Source: Mesorhizobium sp. B2-7-1 (GTDB lineage Bacteria > Pseudomonadota > Alphaproteobacteria > Rhizobiales > Rhizobiaceae). Taken from it: a stretch of DNA of 64,000 bases. The notes below the pieces were generated by a model. The model was not told the DNA's origin, did not search any database, and saw only the letters and a program-made list of their open reading frames with translations. How positions within the stretch are numbered: the first letter of the stretch is position 1; every line of letters starts with the position of its first letter. Below are positions 25,859 to 34,482 of the stretch, piece by piece. A program made the translations under genes and the position numbers. The stretch spans positions 1-64,000 of the forward strand of contig NZ_VFUA01000012.1 in NCBI RefSeq assembly GCF_006440735.1. Direction: 5' to 3'.

Positions 25859-26887
25859 GTGCGGTCAACCCTGACAGACATAGCCCGCGAAGCCGGCGTT
25901 TCGCCGGCCACGGTCGACCGCGTGCTCAACAACCGGCCGGGCGTCCGTGCTCGCACGCGCGAAATCGTCATCGAGATGGCGCAGCGCCTGGGCTACATCG
26001 CCGAAACGCCGAACGGCGCCCCGCAGCGAGCCGTGCCGGGACAGACGATAAGGCTCGACTTCGCGCTGCCGGCCGGCACAAACTCCTTCATCAAGCTGCT
26101 GCATCGGCACATCGAGGCGCAGGCGCTGACGCGGCCCGACCTCGACGTCCGCGTGACCACCATCGAAGGCTTCAACCCCGATCGGCTCGCCCGCCTGCTG
26201 CAGGACCTGCATGGCCAGACGCAAGGCGTCGGCGTCATCGCGCTCGACCATCCGACGGTACGCGAGGCGATCCGCTCGCTCTCGGCCAGCGACGTCAAGG
26301 TCGTCACCATTGCCTCCGACATCCTGCATGTGCCGAGGGTCGCTTATATCGGCATCGACAACCGCGCCGCCGGGCGGCTGGCCGGCTATCTTCTCAACCG
26401 CTTCATGGGCACCGGACGTCCGGGCAAGGTCGCGCTGTTCGCCGGCTCGCTCGCCTATCGCGGCCATGAGGAACGCGAGATGGGCTTCCGCCATATCGTC
26501 GCCGAAGAATCTCCCAACCTCGAGATCGTCGAGATGCGCGAAATGCTCGATGACCGCGAAAAGGCCTATTCGGAGGCCTACGCCTTGCTCGAGCGCCACC
26601 CCGACCTTGCCGCGATCTACAATGTCGGCGCCGGCAACACCGGCATCGCCCGCGCGCTGAAGGAGCGCGGACGGGCGAAGGAGATCATCTTCCTCGGCCA
26701 TGAGGTGACCGACGGCACCAAGGAGCTTCTCCTCGACGGTACGCTCGATGCGGTGATCGACCAGAACCCGCGGGTCGAGGCCAGGGAGGCGCTCAACATC
26801 CTGTCGCACTCGGTCAGAGGGTTGCCCTACGAGCTCCACCAGCCGCGGCTGCAGGTTATCTTCCGCGAGAGCATCCCGGAAATATGA
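25859..26887 (+). CDS. LacI-family transcriptional regulator
   Basis: This 342-residue regulator has an N-terminal helix-turn-helix (LTDIAREAGVSPATVDRVLN) with the hinge-like segment RLGYIAE, then a periplasmic-binding-like sensor domain (IRLDFALPAG, IGIDNRAAGRLAGYLL, FLGHEVTDGTKELL). The GTG at 25859 is proposed because GAGG lies eight bases in front and it places the helix-turn-helix at the N-terminus; longer in-frame starts give no sensible sequence. It diverges from the 14-gene run and is the obvious candidate repressor, responding to the imported sugar-like compound. Confidence 0.87.
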   Translation: MRSTLTDIAREAGVSPATVDRVLNNRPGVRARTREIVIEMAQRLGYIAETPNGAPQRAVPGQTIRLDFALPAGTNSFIKLLHRHIEAQALTRPDLDVRVTTIEGFNPDRLARLLQDLHGQTQGVGVIALDHPTVREAIRSLSASDVKVVTIASDILHVPRVAYIGIDNRAAGRLAGYLLNRFMGTGRPGKVALFAGSLAYRGHEEREMGFRHIVAEESPNLEIVEMREMLDDREKAYSEAYALLERHPDLAAIYNVGAGNTGIARALKERGRAKEIIFLGHEVTDGTKELLLDGTLDAVIDQNPRVEAREALNILSHSVRGLPYELHQPRLQVIFRESIPEI

Positions 26888-26920
26888 GCCGTCTCGGCCT
26901 GGCTTCGAGGATTGACAGTC

Positions 26921-27985
26921 TCAGGCCGCGATCAGCACCGTGCTGTCCGGCGACCAGCTGAGCACGACGGGCTGACCTTCTGCCAAACGCTCCGCGCCGG
27001 TGTTCTGGACGATCACCTTCAGCGTCTGGCCGTCACGGTCGACGAAATAGGTGCTGTTGTTGCCGGCGAAGATGCGTCTGGAGACCTGCCCCTTGAGCGT
27101 ATTCGCATTGCCCGCATCAGGCTTTGCCGCGCCGGTCGAGATCCGGATGCGCTCCGGCCGCACCGCGCAACTCGCCTTGGCGCCCGCCGGCACCGATGCG
27201 CCTGTCGAGGCTGCGATCGTCGTGCCGTCCGGCAGCCTGATCCCGGAGCCGGTCGCATCGCCGCGAAAGATGTTGGCGTCGCCGAGGAAGGTCGCGGCGA
27301 ACTCGCTTTGCGGCCGGTCATAGATCTCCTCCGGTGGCCCCTCCTGCACCAGCCTGCCGTCGCGCAATATGCCGATGCGGTCGCTCATCGTCAGCGCCTC
27401 TTCCTGATCATGCGTGACGAAGATGGTGGTGATGCCGATCTCGCGCTGGATGCGTTTCAGCTCGATCTGCATGTCGACGCGCAACGCCTTGTCGAGCGCG
27501 CCGAGCGGCTCGTCGAGCAAAAGCACGCGCGGCTTGGTGACGATGGCCCTGGCGAGCGCGACACGCTGGCGCTGGCCGCCCGAGAGCTGGTGCGGCTTGC
27601 GTCCGCCAAGCTTGCCGAGCTGCACGAGGTCGAGCGCGCGTTGCACTTCCGTCGCGATCGTCGCCTTGGGCTCACCGCGCACCGACAAGCCAAAGGCGAC
27701 ATTGTCGGCGACGCTCATATTGGGAAACAGCGCATAGTTCTGGAACACCATGCCGATGCGCCGCTTCTCGACCGGCACGCGCTCGACGCTTTCGCCGCCG
27801 ATGGCGATACGGCCGGCGTCGGGAAAATCAAAGCCGGCGATCTGCCTGAGCAGCGTGGTCTTGCCGCTGCCCGAGGGCCCGAGCAGCGCATAGAAGCCGC
27901 CATCGGCAAAATCGATCGACACATCGTCCAACGCCTTGTGCGCGCCAAAACTGCGGGAGACGTTCGCGACCTGGACGCCAGCCAT
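26921..27985 (-). CDS. Polyamine-type ABC transporter ATPase (PotA-like)
   Basis: This 354-residue ATPase has Walker A GPSGSGKTT, signature LSGGQRQRVALARAI, Walker B LLLDEPLGALD, the switch histidine in FVTHDQEEALT, and a C-terminal TOBE domain with CAVRPERIRIS. Its ATG shares one base with the upstream permease stop (TAATG), so the long in-frame extension was rejected. It is the last gene of the GntR/ADP-ribosylglycohydrolase operon. Confidence 0.92.
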   Translation of the reverse strand: MAGVQVANVSRSFGAHKALDDVSIDFADGGFYALLGPSGSGKTTLLRQIAGFDFPDAGRIAIGGESVERVPVEKRRIGMVFQNYALFPNMSVADNVAFGLSVRGEPKATIATEVQRALDLVQLGKLGGRKPHQLSGGQRQRVALARAIVTKPRVLLLDEPLGALDKALRVDMQIELKRIQREIGITTIFVTHDQEEALTMSDRIGILRDGRLVQEGPPEEIYDRPQSEFAATFLGDANIFRGDATGSGIRLPDGTTIAASTGASVPAGAKASCAVRPERIRISTGAAKPDAGNANTLKGQVSRRIFAGNNSTYFVDRDGQTLKVIVQNTGAERLAEGQPVVLSWSPDSTVLIAA

Positions 27986-28773
27986 TATTTCTCTCCGCCG
28001 AATTTGAAGAAGCGCGCCGTGAGCAGCATCAGCGCCATCGACACCGCGATGATGATCGTCGAGACCGCGTTGATCTCGGGCGTGAAGCCCTTGCGGATCG
28101 CGGCGTAGATTTCGACCGGCAGCGTCGTCTGGCCGGGCGTCGACAGGAAATACGAAACCACGAACTGGTCGAACGACACGGCAAACGCGAACAGCCCGCC
28201 GGCGATCACGCCGGGCATGATCCAGGGCAAGGTCACACGCATGGTCACCTGCCATTGGTTGGCGCCCAGCGAGCGCGCCGCCTCCTCCAACTCCGGTGCG
28301 AAGGTCTGCAGCCGGGCGGAGACGACGACGATGACATAAGGCAGCGCCAGCGCGACATGGCCGAGCAGGATGGCGACAAGCCCGCGTCCGATGCCGACGC
28401 CGAAGAAGAAGATCAGCATCGCCGTGCCGGTGATCAGCCACGGAATGGCGATCGGCGGGAAGAGCAGCGCCTGCAGCACTTTCTTGCCGCGGAACTCGTG
28501 GCGGTAGAACGCGAGCGAAGCCATCGAGCCCAGCACGGTCGAGATCAAAGTGGTGATGACCGCGATCTCGATGCTGTTCCAGGTCGCCGCGATCAGCTGC
28601 TCGTTCTGCCAGAGCGAGGCGTACCAGTCCGTCGTCCACTCGAACGGCAATTGGTAGAAGGGCGAAGCGTTGAAGGACATCGCCGCCATGATGATGATCG
28701 GCAGGTAGAGGAAGCCGAGCAGAAGCACGACGTAGAAGCGCCCGAGCCATTCGAGGATACGCGTCGTTGCCAT
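27985..28773 (-). CDS. Polyamine-type ABC transporter permease (PotC-like)
   Basis: This 262-residue six-helix membrane protein begins LGRFYVVLLLGFLYLPIIIM and has the EAA loop ELEEAARSLGANQWQVTMRV. The start at 28773 overlaps the stop of the partner permease by one base (TGATG). The family normally imports spermidine, putrescine or other small cations, but relatives take up varied solutes, so the substrate here is open. Confidence 0.92.
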   Translation of the reverse strand: MATTRILEWLGRFYVVLLLGFLYLPIIIMAAMSFNASPFYQLPFEWTTDWYASLWQNEQLIAATWNSIEIAVITTLISTVLGSMASLAFYRHEFRGKKVLQALLFPPIAIPWLITGTAMLIFFFGVGIGRGLVAILLGHVALALPYVIVVVSARLQTFAPELEEAARSLGANQWQVTMRVTLPWIMPGVIAGGLFAFAVSFDQFVVSYFLSTPGQTTLPVEIYAAIRKGFTPEINAVSTIIIAVSMALMLLTARFFKFGGEK

Positions 28774-29642
28774 CACGCAGCCCTCCGCAGGACAGGCGCG
28801 GCCAGCGCCAGGATGATCAGCACGACGGCGAGCAGGATGAAGGAGAGCGCGGCGCCCAGCGGCCAGTTGAACACGGCGACGAACTGGTCCTCGATGACGG
28901 TACCGTAAAAAGTGCCGGTGCGGCCGCCGAGGATGCGCGGCTCCATGAACGAGCCGACCACCGGCACGAAGATGAGCGCTGAGCCCGCGATCAGGCCCGG
29001 CATCGACAGCGGGATGATCACCCGCCACAGCACCTGCCGCCGCGACGCGCCGAGCGAACGGCCGGCCTCGATCAGCGAGTCGTCGATGGCCTGCAGCGTG
29101 AGATAGCAAGTCAGCACCATGTAGGGCACATAGGAATGCACCAGGCCGATGATGACGGCCGGATAGGAATACATGAGATCGATGTTGATCTTGAACGGCA
29201 GCACCGCGTTGAGCGCCGTGTCGAGGATGCCGCCTTCGCGCAGCACCATCGCCCAGGAGAAGATGCGCACCAGCCCGTTCGACCAGAACGGCAGGATGAC
29301 GAGCAGGAAGATCGCCTCGCGACTGCGCCCTTTGAGCACCTTGGCCAGCACATAGGCCGCAGGATAGCCGATGACGATGCACCACAGCGTCACTTCGAGG
29401 CCAAGCCGCAGCGAGGCGAACAGAAGTGTCGAATAAAGGCTTTGCGAAAAGAAGGCCGCGTAGTTGCCGAGTGTGAACGACCACTCTTTGCCTGCCAGCG
29501 GCAGGTCGGTCATGAAGGAGAAGAACACCATGGCCGACAGCGGCAGGAAGATCGCCACCGTCAGCCACAGATAGGCGGGAAGGAGGAGCGGCAGGGCAGG
29601 CCTCAGTCCGCGGCGTGAACCGATCGCAAGCAGGTCAGCCAT
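28773..29642 (-). CDS. Polyamine-type ABC transporter permease (PotB-like)
   Basis: This 289-residue six-helix membrane protein (LLLPAYLWLTVAIFLPLSAM) has the EAA loop DDSLIEAGRSLGASRRQVLW. GGAGAGAGG precedes the ATG at 29642, which decides against the longer in-frame start at 29702. It is the partner of the PotC-like subunit. Confidence 0.92.
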   Translation of the reverse strand: MADLLAIGSRRGLRPALPLLLPAYLWLTVAIFLPLSAMVFFSFMTDLPLAGKEWSFTLGNYAAFFSQSLYSTLLFASLRLGLEVTLWCIVIGYPAAYVLAKVLKGRSREAIFLLVILPFWSNGLVRIFSWAMVLREGGILDTALNAVLPFKINIDLMYSYPAVIIGLVHSYVPYMVLTCYLTLQAIDDSLIEAGRSLGASRRQVLWRVIIPLSMPGLIAGSALIFVPVVGSFMEPRILGGRTGTFYGTVIEDQFVAVFNWPLGAALSFILLAVVLIILALAAPVLRRAA

Positions 29643-29671
29643 TTGCCTCTCTCCGCCCCGAAGCAGCCTGA

Positions 29672-30736
29672 TTACTTCACGTTGACCTTCAGCTCCTGCC
29701 ACAGCGCCAGGTATTTTTCGCGCTGCTCATCGGTGATCGGCGCCTGGAACTGGATGCGCTTGGCGACATCGGGGCTGCCCATGACCTTGCGGTTGAAGGC
29801 ATCCTCCGGCAGCGCGTCGACCGCCTTGGTGTTGGCCGAGACCGGCGCGCCGACCTTGGTGACCCATTCGACGTAGAATTTCGGGTCGATCATGTAGTTG
29901 ATGAAGGCCTCGGCGCCGGCGACGTTCTTGGAGCCGACGGGAATAGAGAAGGCGTCGAGCCAAGCGACCGAGCCTTCCTGCGGGATGACCAGCGAGACCG
30001 GCAGCTTGAAATGCGTCTTGGCGCGGTCGGCCGAGCCGCTCCAATAGGTGCCGATGTCGATCTGGTTGGAGGCGACCATCTGGTTCCAGTCGTTTTCCGA
30101 GCTCCAGAAGGTCTTGATCTGCGGCATCAGCGAGGTGAGCTTTGCCTTGACAGCATCCATATCCTTGATGTCGTTGATGTTCTGCCCCGACGCCAGCGCG
30201 CCGAACTGCACCGCCTCGACGGCGTCGTCGCGGATGATGACGCGGCCCTTATGCGCCGGATCCCACATCTCGGCGATGCTCGTCGGCGGCTTGTCGAAGG
30301 ATTTGTCGTTGATGGCCAGAGCCGTCAGACCCCACACCCACGGCACGCCATAGACCTTGCCGTCATGGTTCAGCATCGGCGAGCTGGCCTTATCCTTGGC
30401 GATGTCGGCATAGTTGGAGAGCTTGGACGTATCGATCGGCTGGATCAGCTTGCCGGCCATCGCCTGGTCGTTGAAGGCGGCATTGATCATGACGACGTCG
30501 TAGAGGCCGGGATTGGTGCGGATCTTGGTCAGCATCTCCTGTTCGGAGTTGAAGAAGTCGTTGACCACCTTGAAGCCGGTCGCCTTCTCGAAATTGGCGA
30601 CCGCCCACGGCTCGTCGGCGCCATAGCCCTTCCAGTTGAGCACATGCACTTCCTCGGCGGCCTGGGCGGCGAGCGTGAATGCTGAAACGAAGACGGCGGT
30701 CGCCGCCAGAAAAGCGGTCAGTCTGGGCATGCGCAT
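29672..30736 (-). CDS. Polyamine-type periplasmic binding protein (PotD/PotF-like)
   Basis: This 354-residue protein has a Sec signal peptide (MRMPRLTAFLAATAVFVSAF, cleavage after AAQAA). The mature start EEVHVLNWKGY and motifs LYDVVMINAAFNDQAM, VYGVPWVWGLTALAIN and NYMIDPKFYVEW are typical of spermidine/putrescine-type binders. The ATG at 30736 has GAGGAAAG in front. It lies between a PfkB kinase and the permeases, so the captured ligand may be a phosphorylatable glycoside rather than a polyamine. Confidence 0.9.
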   Translation of the reverse strand: MRMPRLTAFLAATAVFVSAFTLAAQAAEEVHVLNWKGYGADEPWAVANFEKATGFKVVNDFFNSEQEMLTKIRTNPGLYDVVMINAAFNDQAMAGKLIQPIDTSKLSNYADIAKDKASSPMLNHDGKVYGVPWVWGLTALAINDKSFDKPPTSIAEMWDPAHKGRVIIRDDAVEAVQFGALASGQNINDIKDMDAVKAKLTSLMPQIKTFWSSENDWNQMVASNQIDIGTYWSGSADRAKTHFKLPVSLVIPQEGSVAWLDAFSIPVGSKNVAGAEAFINYMIDPKFYVEWVTKVGAPVSANTKAVDALPEDAFNRKVMGSPDVAKRIQFQAPITDEQREKYLALWQELKVNVK

Positions 30737-30776
30737 GTTTTCTTTCCTCTCATTGTTCGCCCGGTTGATGGGCTTG

Positions 30777-31751
30777 TTAAGTTGCAGTCGCTTCCTCCCA
30801 GTCATGCGCGATCGCTGCTTGATCGCGATGGCTCAGGAATTCCTGGATCTCTGTGTCCGTCGGTGCCGAAGACCCGCCATGGCGGGTGACGGAAAGGGCC
30901 GCTGCCGCATTGGCGTAGCGGGCCGCTTCGCAAGGCGACAGGCCACGCGACAGCGCACTCACGAAAGCGCCGATATGCGTGTCGCCGGCGCCATTGGTAT
31001 CGACCGCCTCCACCTTGAAACCGGGCACCGCGCGGGTGCCGCCGTCGGCCATGCGCACCAGGCAGCCATGCGCGCCGGCGCGAATGACGACACCCGCCGC
31101 CTTCAGGCAGTGCTGTTCAAGCAATCGAACGGCGACGGTCTGGGCATCGCCGGCGCCGGCAATCTCGGCGGCCTCATTGGTGTTGCAGCTCAGCCAGGTC
31201 GTACGCGCCAGCACCCTGTCCAGGATCGGCCGTGGAATATCGGCGATCACCGGAGTCGGATCGAAAACGAAAGCAATGCCGGCCGGCAGCGCCTCGATCC
31301 AGTCGGTGAGCACGTCGCGGCTGCCGGGATAGCTCAGCGTATAGCCCGAGGTGAAAACCCAATCGCCCGCAACGGCTTGGACGGGCGCCATCATGTCCGG
31401 CGTGAGCCGGCTCTCGGCGCCCGGCCACGAGACGAAGGTGCGTTCGGCGTCGCCGCTGATCATGGCGACACAATTGCCGCTGTCCATCGAGGGCGACGGT
31501 GGCGTCAGCGTTTCGATACCTTCGGCGGCGAAGGCTGCGCGCAGGAAGTCTCCGTCCGGTCCGGTGCCAAGCTGGCCGCCGAACACCACTTTCATGCCGG
31601 TGCGGCTTGCCGCGACCATCATGTTGAAGCCGCCGCCGGCGACCCGGGCGTAAGCTGACGCGGTCTTTTCCGTGCCGGCCGCCGGCAAGGCATCGATGCG
31701 GTAGACATAGTCGACCACCGCGCTGCCGACATGGACGAGCCGCCCGCTCAC
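30777..31751 (-). CDS. PfkB-family carbohydrate/nucleoside kinase (YegV-like)
   Basis: This 324-residue kinase is of the ribokinase fold. The N-terminal GGGFNMMVAASRTGMKV (substrate and lid region) and the C-terminal VDTNGAGDTHIGAF (residues 250-263; catalytic base D257 and anion hole GAG) are intact. The start is a GTG overlapping the previous stop by four bases (GTGA). Family members phosphorylate ribose, fructose phosphates, adenosine or pseudouridine. Next to an ADP-ribosylglycohydrolase-family enzyme it probably phosphorylates the sugar or nucleoside released. Confidence 0.87.
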   Translation of the reverse strand: MSGRLVHVGSAVVDYVYRIDALPAAGTEKTASAYARVAGGGFNMMVAASRTGMKVVFGGQLGTGPDGDFLRAAFAAEGIETLTPPSPSMDSGNCVAMISGDAERTFVSWPGAESRLTPDMMAPVQAVAGDWVFTSGYTLSYPGSRDVLTDWIEALPAGIAFVFDPTPVIADIPRPILDRVLARTTWLSCNTNEAAEIAGAGDAQTVAVRLLEQHCLKAAGVVIRAGAHGCLVRMADGGTRAVPGFKVEAVDTNGAGDTHIGAFVSALSRGLSPCEAARYANAAAALSVTRHGGSSAPTDTEIQEFLSHRDQAAIAHDWEEATAT

Positions 31752-32782
31752 GCCGCGTCCTCCTTGCCTGGGCCGGTCTTGGAGCCGCGTGCCGCGACCA
31801 GATCCCCGGCCAGCGAGCGGACATCCGCTATGTCGATGCCATGCAGTTGGGCGATGCGATCCTGCGGCAGCTTCGACAGCCCGGCGCATGCGCCCGCCAT
31901 GCCGGCGGCGATCGCCCCGATCGTATCCGTGTCGCCACCGAGATTGGCCGCGATGACGGCCGCCCGCCATGCGTCGCCTTGCGCGACCTCCAGCACCGCG
32001 AAGGCCGCCGGCACCGATTCCTGGCTGGCGACGCCGGTGCCGATCAGGTCGACGACCAGCTTGATTGCCTCCTTCTCCGCCTTGCCGCGAACAAGCGCCT
32101 GCGCCCAGACAATGCGCGCGGCGATGTCGCCGCCGGTGACCCAATGGCCGAGCGCGGCACCTAGCCGTGCCGCTGCGACCGCATGGCCGGCAGCGGCGCG
32201 CCAGTCGCCGCCCGAGACGCCGAGACTGACGGCAGCTGCGACGGCGGATGCGGATGCGATGGCGATCGAGGTGTTGTGCGTGGCCCGGCAGGTCTGCGCC
32301 ACCTTGGCGACCAGCGCGTCGAGCGGCTCCGGCGGCATCATGATGCCGACGGGCGCAATCCGCATTGCCGCGCCATTGGTGTCGCCGCTGCGCCCCGCCT
32401 CCTCCGCCGGCACGCCGCTGTTGATGGCGTCGATGGCGCGCTTGGTCGATGGTCCAAGCAGGTCGTAGCTGCCGCGCGCCTTGACGTCCCGCTCCCAGTC
32501 GAGCAGCGCGTTGACCCAGCGCGCATGGTCGAAACGCTCGCCGGACTCGACGAGGATGCGGCCAAGCAGCAGCGCCTGCTCGGTGTCGTCGGTGATCGCG
32601 CCGGCCGGCAGCCCTTTCGACACCGGGTGATCGGCGGCAGGCGCAACGAAATCCTCGACATGGCCGTAGAGCTCGGCGATGCGGGCCGGCGACAGAAGCT
32701 GCGTCGGCATGCCGAGCGCATCGCCAAGCGCCCCGCCAATCAGCGCGCCCATTGCCCGATCCATCGAGGCAGCGTCCGCCAT
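31748..32782 (-). CDS. ADP-ribosylglycohydrolase-family enzyme (YegU-like)
   Basis: This 344-residue enzyme is of the DraG/ARH fold. The Mg-binding motifs are present: GALGDALGMP near 17, ITDDTEQ at 63-69, GDTNGAAMRIAPVG at 133-146 and the C-terminal GGDTDTIGA at 282-290. Such enzymes cleave N- or O-glycosidic bonds to ribose. In this operon, with a kinase and an importer, a small imported ribosyl compound is a likelier target than a modified protein. It overlaps the kinase gene and lies two bases after the regulator gene. Confidence 0.88.
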   Translation of the reverse strand: MADAASMDRAMGALIGGALGDALGMPTQLLSPARIAELYGHVEDFVAPAADHPVSKGLPAGAITDDTEQALLLGRILVESGERFDHARWVNALLDWERDVKARGSYDLLGPSTKRAIDAINSGVPAEEAGRSGDTNGAAMRIAPVGIMMPPEPLDALVAKVAQTCRATHNTSIAIASASAVAAAVSLGVSGGDWRAAAGHAVAAARLGAALGHWVTGGDIAARIVWAQALVRGKAEKEAIKLVVDLIGTGVASQESVPAAFAVLEVAQGDAWRAAVIAANLGGDTDTIGAIAAGMAGACAGLSKLPQDRIAQLHGIDIADVRSLAGDLVAARGSKTGPGKEDAA

Positions 32783-32784
32783 GC

Positions 32785-33510
32785 TCAGAACTCCAGGTGA
32801 AGCGCGAAATGCGCGGGGTTGAGCAGGCTGGTGACGAATTCGATGGCGCGCCCGTCGGCGGCGCGCGTCAGGCGGCGTGTGCGCAGGAACGGCGTGCCCG
32901 GCGCGCAGGCGAGGATCGCGGCGTCGGCCGCGCTCAGCATCTCGATGTCGACCCATTCCTCGCCGTGATCGGGTACGAGTCCTGCCCCGCGCAGCGTCTG
33001 GTGCAGCGTGCCTTCGCGCAGGCCGCGCAGGGGTATGTCTTCCAATTCGGGCGACAGCGGCAGGCGGCTACGTTCGATCGAGATGGCGTGGCCGTCGTCG
33101 GCATTGGTACGGGCACGGTCGACGGCGATGAAGGACGAACTCTCGACCCCGAGCCTCGCCGCCAGTTCCGCGTCCTCGATGATCTCGAGCCGCAAGGTGC
33201 GGGTCTCGGCATTGGCACCCGCATTGGCAAGCGCGCGTGACCAGCCGATCGCGTCATCGACCGGCATGCCGTCGAAAGTGACGAAGGAGCCGATGCCGAC
33301 CTTGGTGGTGATCAGCCCCCGGCTCGACAGTTCCTCGAGCCCCTTGCGGACCGTGTTGCGGCTGACGGAGAAGCGCTGGACGAGCTCGTTCTCGCTCTGC
33401 AGGCGGTCGCCGAAGCCAAGCAGGCCGGAGCGTATCTCATGCTCCAGAACCGTCGCTATCTGCTCGGGCTTGCCCGTGCCGGGTGAGAGCTGCATCGTGC
33501 GACGGGCCAT
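32785..33510 (-). CDS. GntR-family regulator, HutC/UTRA type (YegW-like)
   Basis: This 241-residue protein has an N-terminal winged helix (LLGFGDRLQSENELVQRFSVS, then RNTVRKGLEELSSRGL) and a C-terminal UTRA ligand domain (SFIAVDRARTNADDG, ISIERSRLPL, FVTSLLNPAHFALHLEF). It is the first gene of the minus-strand operon and is probably autoregulated through the palindromes just upstream. The ligand is probably the imported compound or its phosphate. Confidence 0.88.
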   Translation of the reverse strand: MARRTMQLSPGTGKPEQIATVLEHEIRSGLLGFGDRLQSENELVQRFSVSRNTVRKGLEELSSRGLITTKVGIGSFVTFDGMPVDDAIGWSRALANAGANAETRTLRLEIIEDAELAARLGVESSSFIAVDRARTNADDGHAISIERSRLPLSPELEDIPLRGLREGTLHQTLRGAGLVPDHGEEWVDIEMLSAADAAILACAPGTPFLRTRRLTRAADGRAIEFVTSLLNPAHFALHLEF

Positions 33511-33520
33511 ATCGATACCT

Positions 33521-33553
33521 GTTCAATGAACCTGTATAATCCTGTTCATTAAC
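33521..33553 (-). promoter_or_regulatory. Paired palindromes, candidate operator of the GntR-type regulator
   Basis: GTTCAATGAAC (33521-33531) and GTTCATTAAC (33544-33553) are two similar inverted repeats with centres about 22-23 bases apart, roughly two helical turns. They lie 11-43 bases upstream of the regulator start, where they would cover its promoter. Confidence 0.5.
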
Positions 33554-33581
33554 GTATCTGAAATGAAGCGTCAACGGGCTT

Positions 33582-33603
33582 CGGCCCGCCAATCGGCGGG
33601 CCG
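33582..33603 (-). terminator. Hairpin directly after the pcaR stop codon
   Basis: CGGCCCGCC and GGCGGGCCG pair over 9 bp with a 4-base loop, immediately after the stop of the IclR gene (33604). No U-tract follows, so termination is plausible but not proven. Confidence 0.45.
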
Positions 33604-34380
33604 TCAAACGAAGAAGAACTCCTCGACGCGCTGCTTGGCCTGTCGCAGCACCGGCAGGATGTCGCGCTCCATCGCCTCGACCGAGAAACGCGCCGACTGG
33701 GTCGAGACGTTGATGGCCGCGACGGTGCGGCCGGCGCGATCGACGATCGGCACCGCGATCGAGCGTAGGCCGAGCTCCAGCTCCTCGTCGACGATGGCAA
33801 AGCCCTCCGCTCTTGCCTTGTCGACGGCCTTGCCGAGCGCGGCGCGGCCGGTGATCGTCTTCGGCGTTCGCCACTCGATCGCAACTTCGGCAAGGAAGGT
33901 CTTCAAGTCATCCGCCGACAGGCCGGAAAGCAGCGCCCGCCCCATCGACGTGCAATAGGCCGGCAGCCGCGTGCCGACATCGAGCGCGACGCTTAAGATT
34001 CGCCGTCCGGGGATGCGCGCGACATAGACGACATCCTCGCCGGACAGCACCGCAGCATTGCAGGCCTCGTCGAATTTGCCGGCCACCTCGCGCATGATCG
34101 GTGCCGCGAAGGTCCAGAGCGACGCGCCGCCGAGCCAAGTCCTTGCGACGGTCAAAAGGCGCGGCGACAGCGAAAACAGCCGGCCGGACTGCGACGCGTA
34201 GCCCGTGGCGACCAATGTCAGCAGAAAACGTCGGGCCCCCGCGCGGGTGAGATCCGCCTCCTCGGCCATCTCGGTCAGCGTCATGCCGGCGGGGTGACGC
34301 GCGAGGATCTCCATCACCGCCAGGCCGCGTTCCAGCGAACCGACATGGTCGCGTGAAATGGATTCCTCTTCCACGGACAT
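33604..34380 (-). CDS. pcaR: IclR-family regulator of the beta-ketoadipate pathway (PcaR-like)
   Basis: This protein of about 258 residues has an IclR winged helix (GLAVMEILARHPAGMTLTEM, then LTRAGARRFLLTLVATGY) and an effector domain with the PcaR/PobR-type run GRRILSVALDVGTRLPAYCT and SMGRALLSGL. It diverges from pcaIJF, which PcaR-type activators control in response to beta-ketoadipate. The start is uncertain: ATG 34380, GTG 34374 (better spacing to GGAG) and TTG 34407 are all possible. A palindrome in the shared intergenic region is its likely binding site. Confidence 0.87.
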   Translation of the reverse strand: MSVEEESISRDHVGSLERGLAVMEILARHPAGMTLTEMAEEADLTRAGARRFLLTLVATGYASQSGRLFSLSPRLLTVARTWLGGASLWTFAAPIMREVAGKFDEACNAAVLSGEDVVYVARIPGRRILSVALDVGTRLPAYCTSMGRALLSGLSADDLKTFLAEVAIEWRTPKTITGRAALGKAVDKARAEGFAIVDEELELGLRSIAVPIVDRAGRTVAAINVSTQSARFSVEAMERDILPVLRQAKQRVEEFFFV

Positions 34381-34442
34381 CTCCGGGCTGGCGTTGACTC
34401 CACGCAACGATTGGAGCTAAAAGTATCTCATATAAAACATAT

Positions 34443-34457
34443 GTTCGCAATACGAAC
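34443..34457. promoter_or_regulatory. Candidate PcaR operator between pcaR and pcaI
   Basis: GTTCGCAATACGAAC is a perfect 5-bp inverted repeat around five bases, about 26 bases before the pcaI start. It resembles the GTTCGATAATCGCAC site I recall for Pseudomonas PcaR. It is well placed for an IclR-type regulator controlling both divergent genes. Confidence 0.55.
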
Positions 34458-34482
34458 TTCTCGCAATCGACGGAGCCTTGAG

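Noticed and set aside
26895..26928. Inverted repeat CGGCCTG/CAGGCCG between convergent LacI and PotA-like genes as a bidirectional terminator
   Set aside because: The stem is only 7 bp with a 20-base loop, overlaps a stop codon and has no U-tract on either side.
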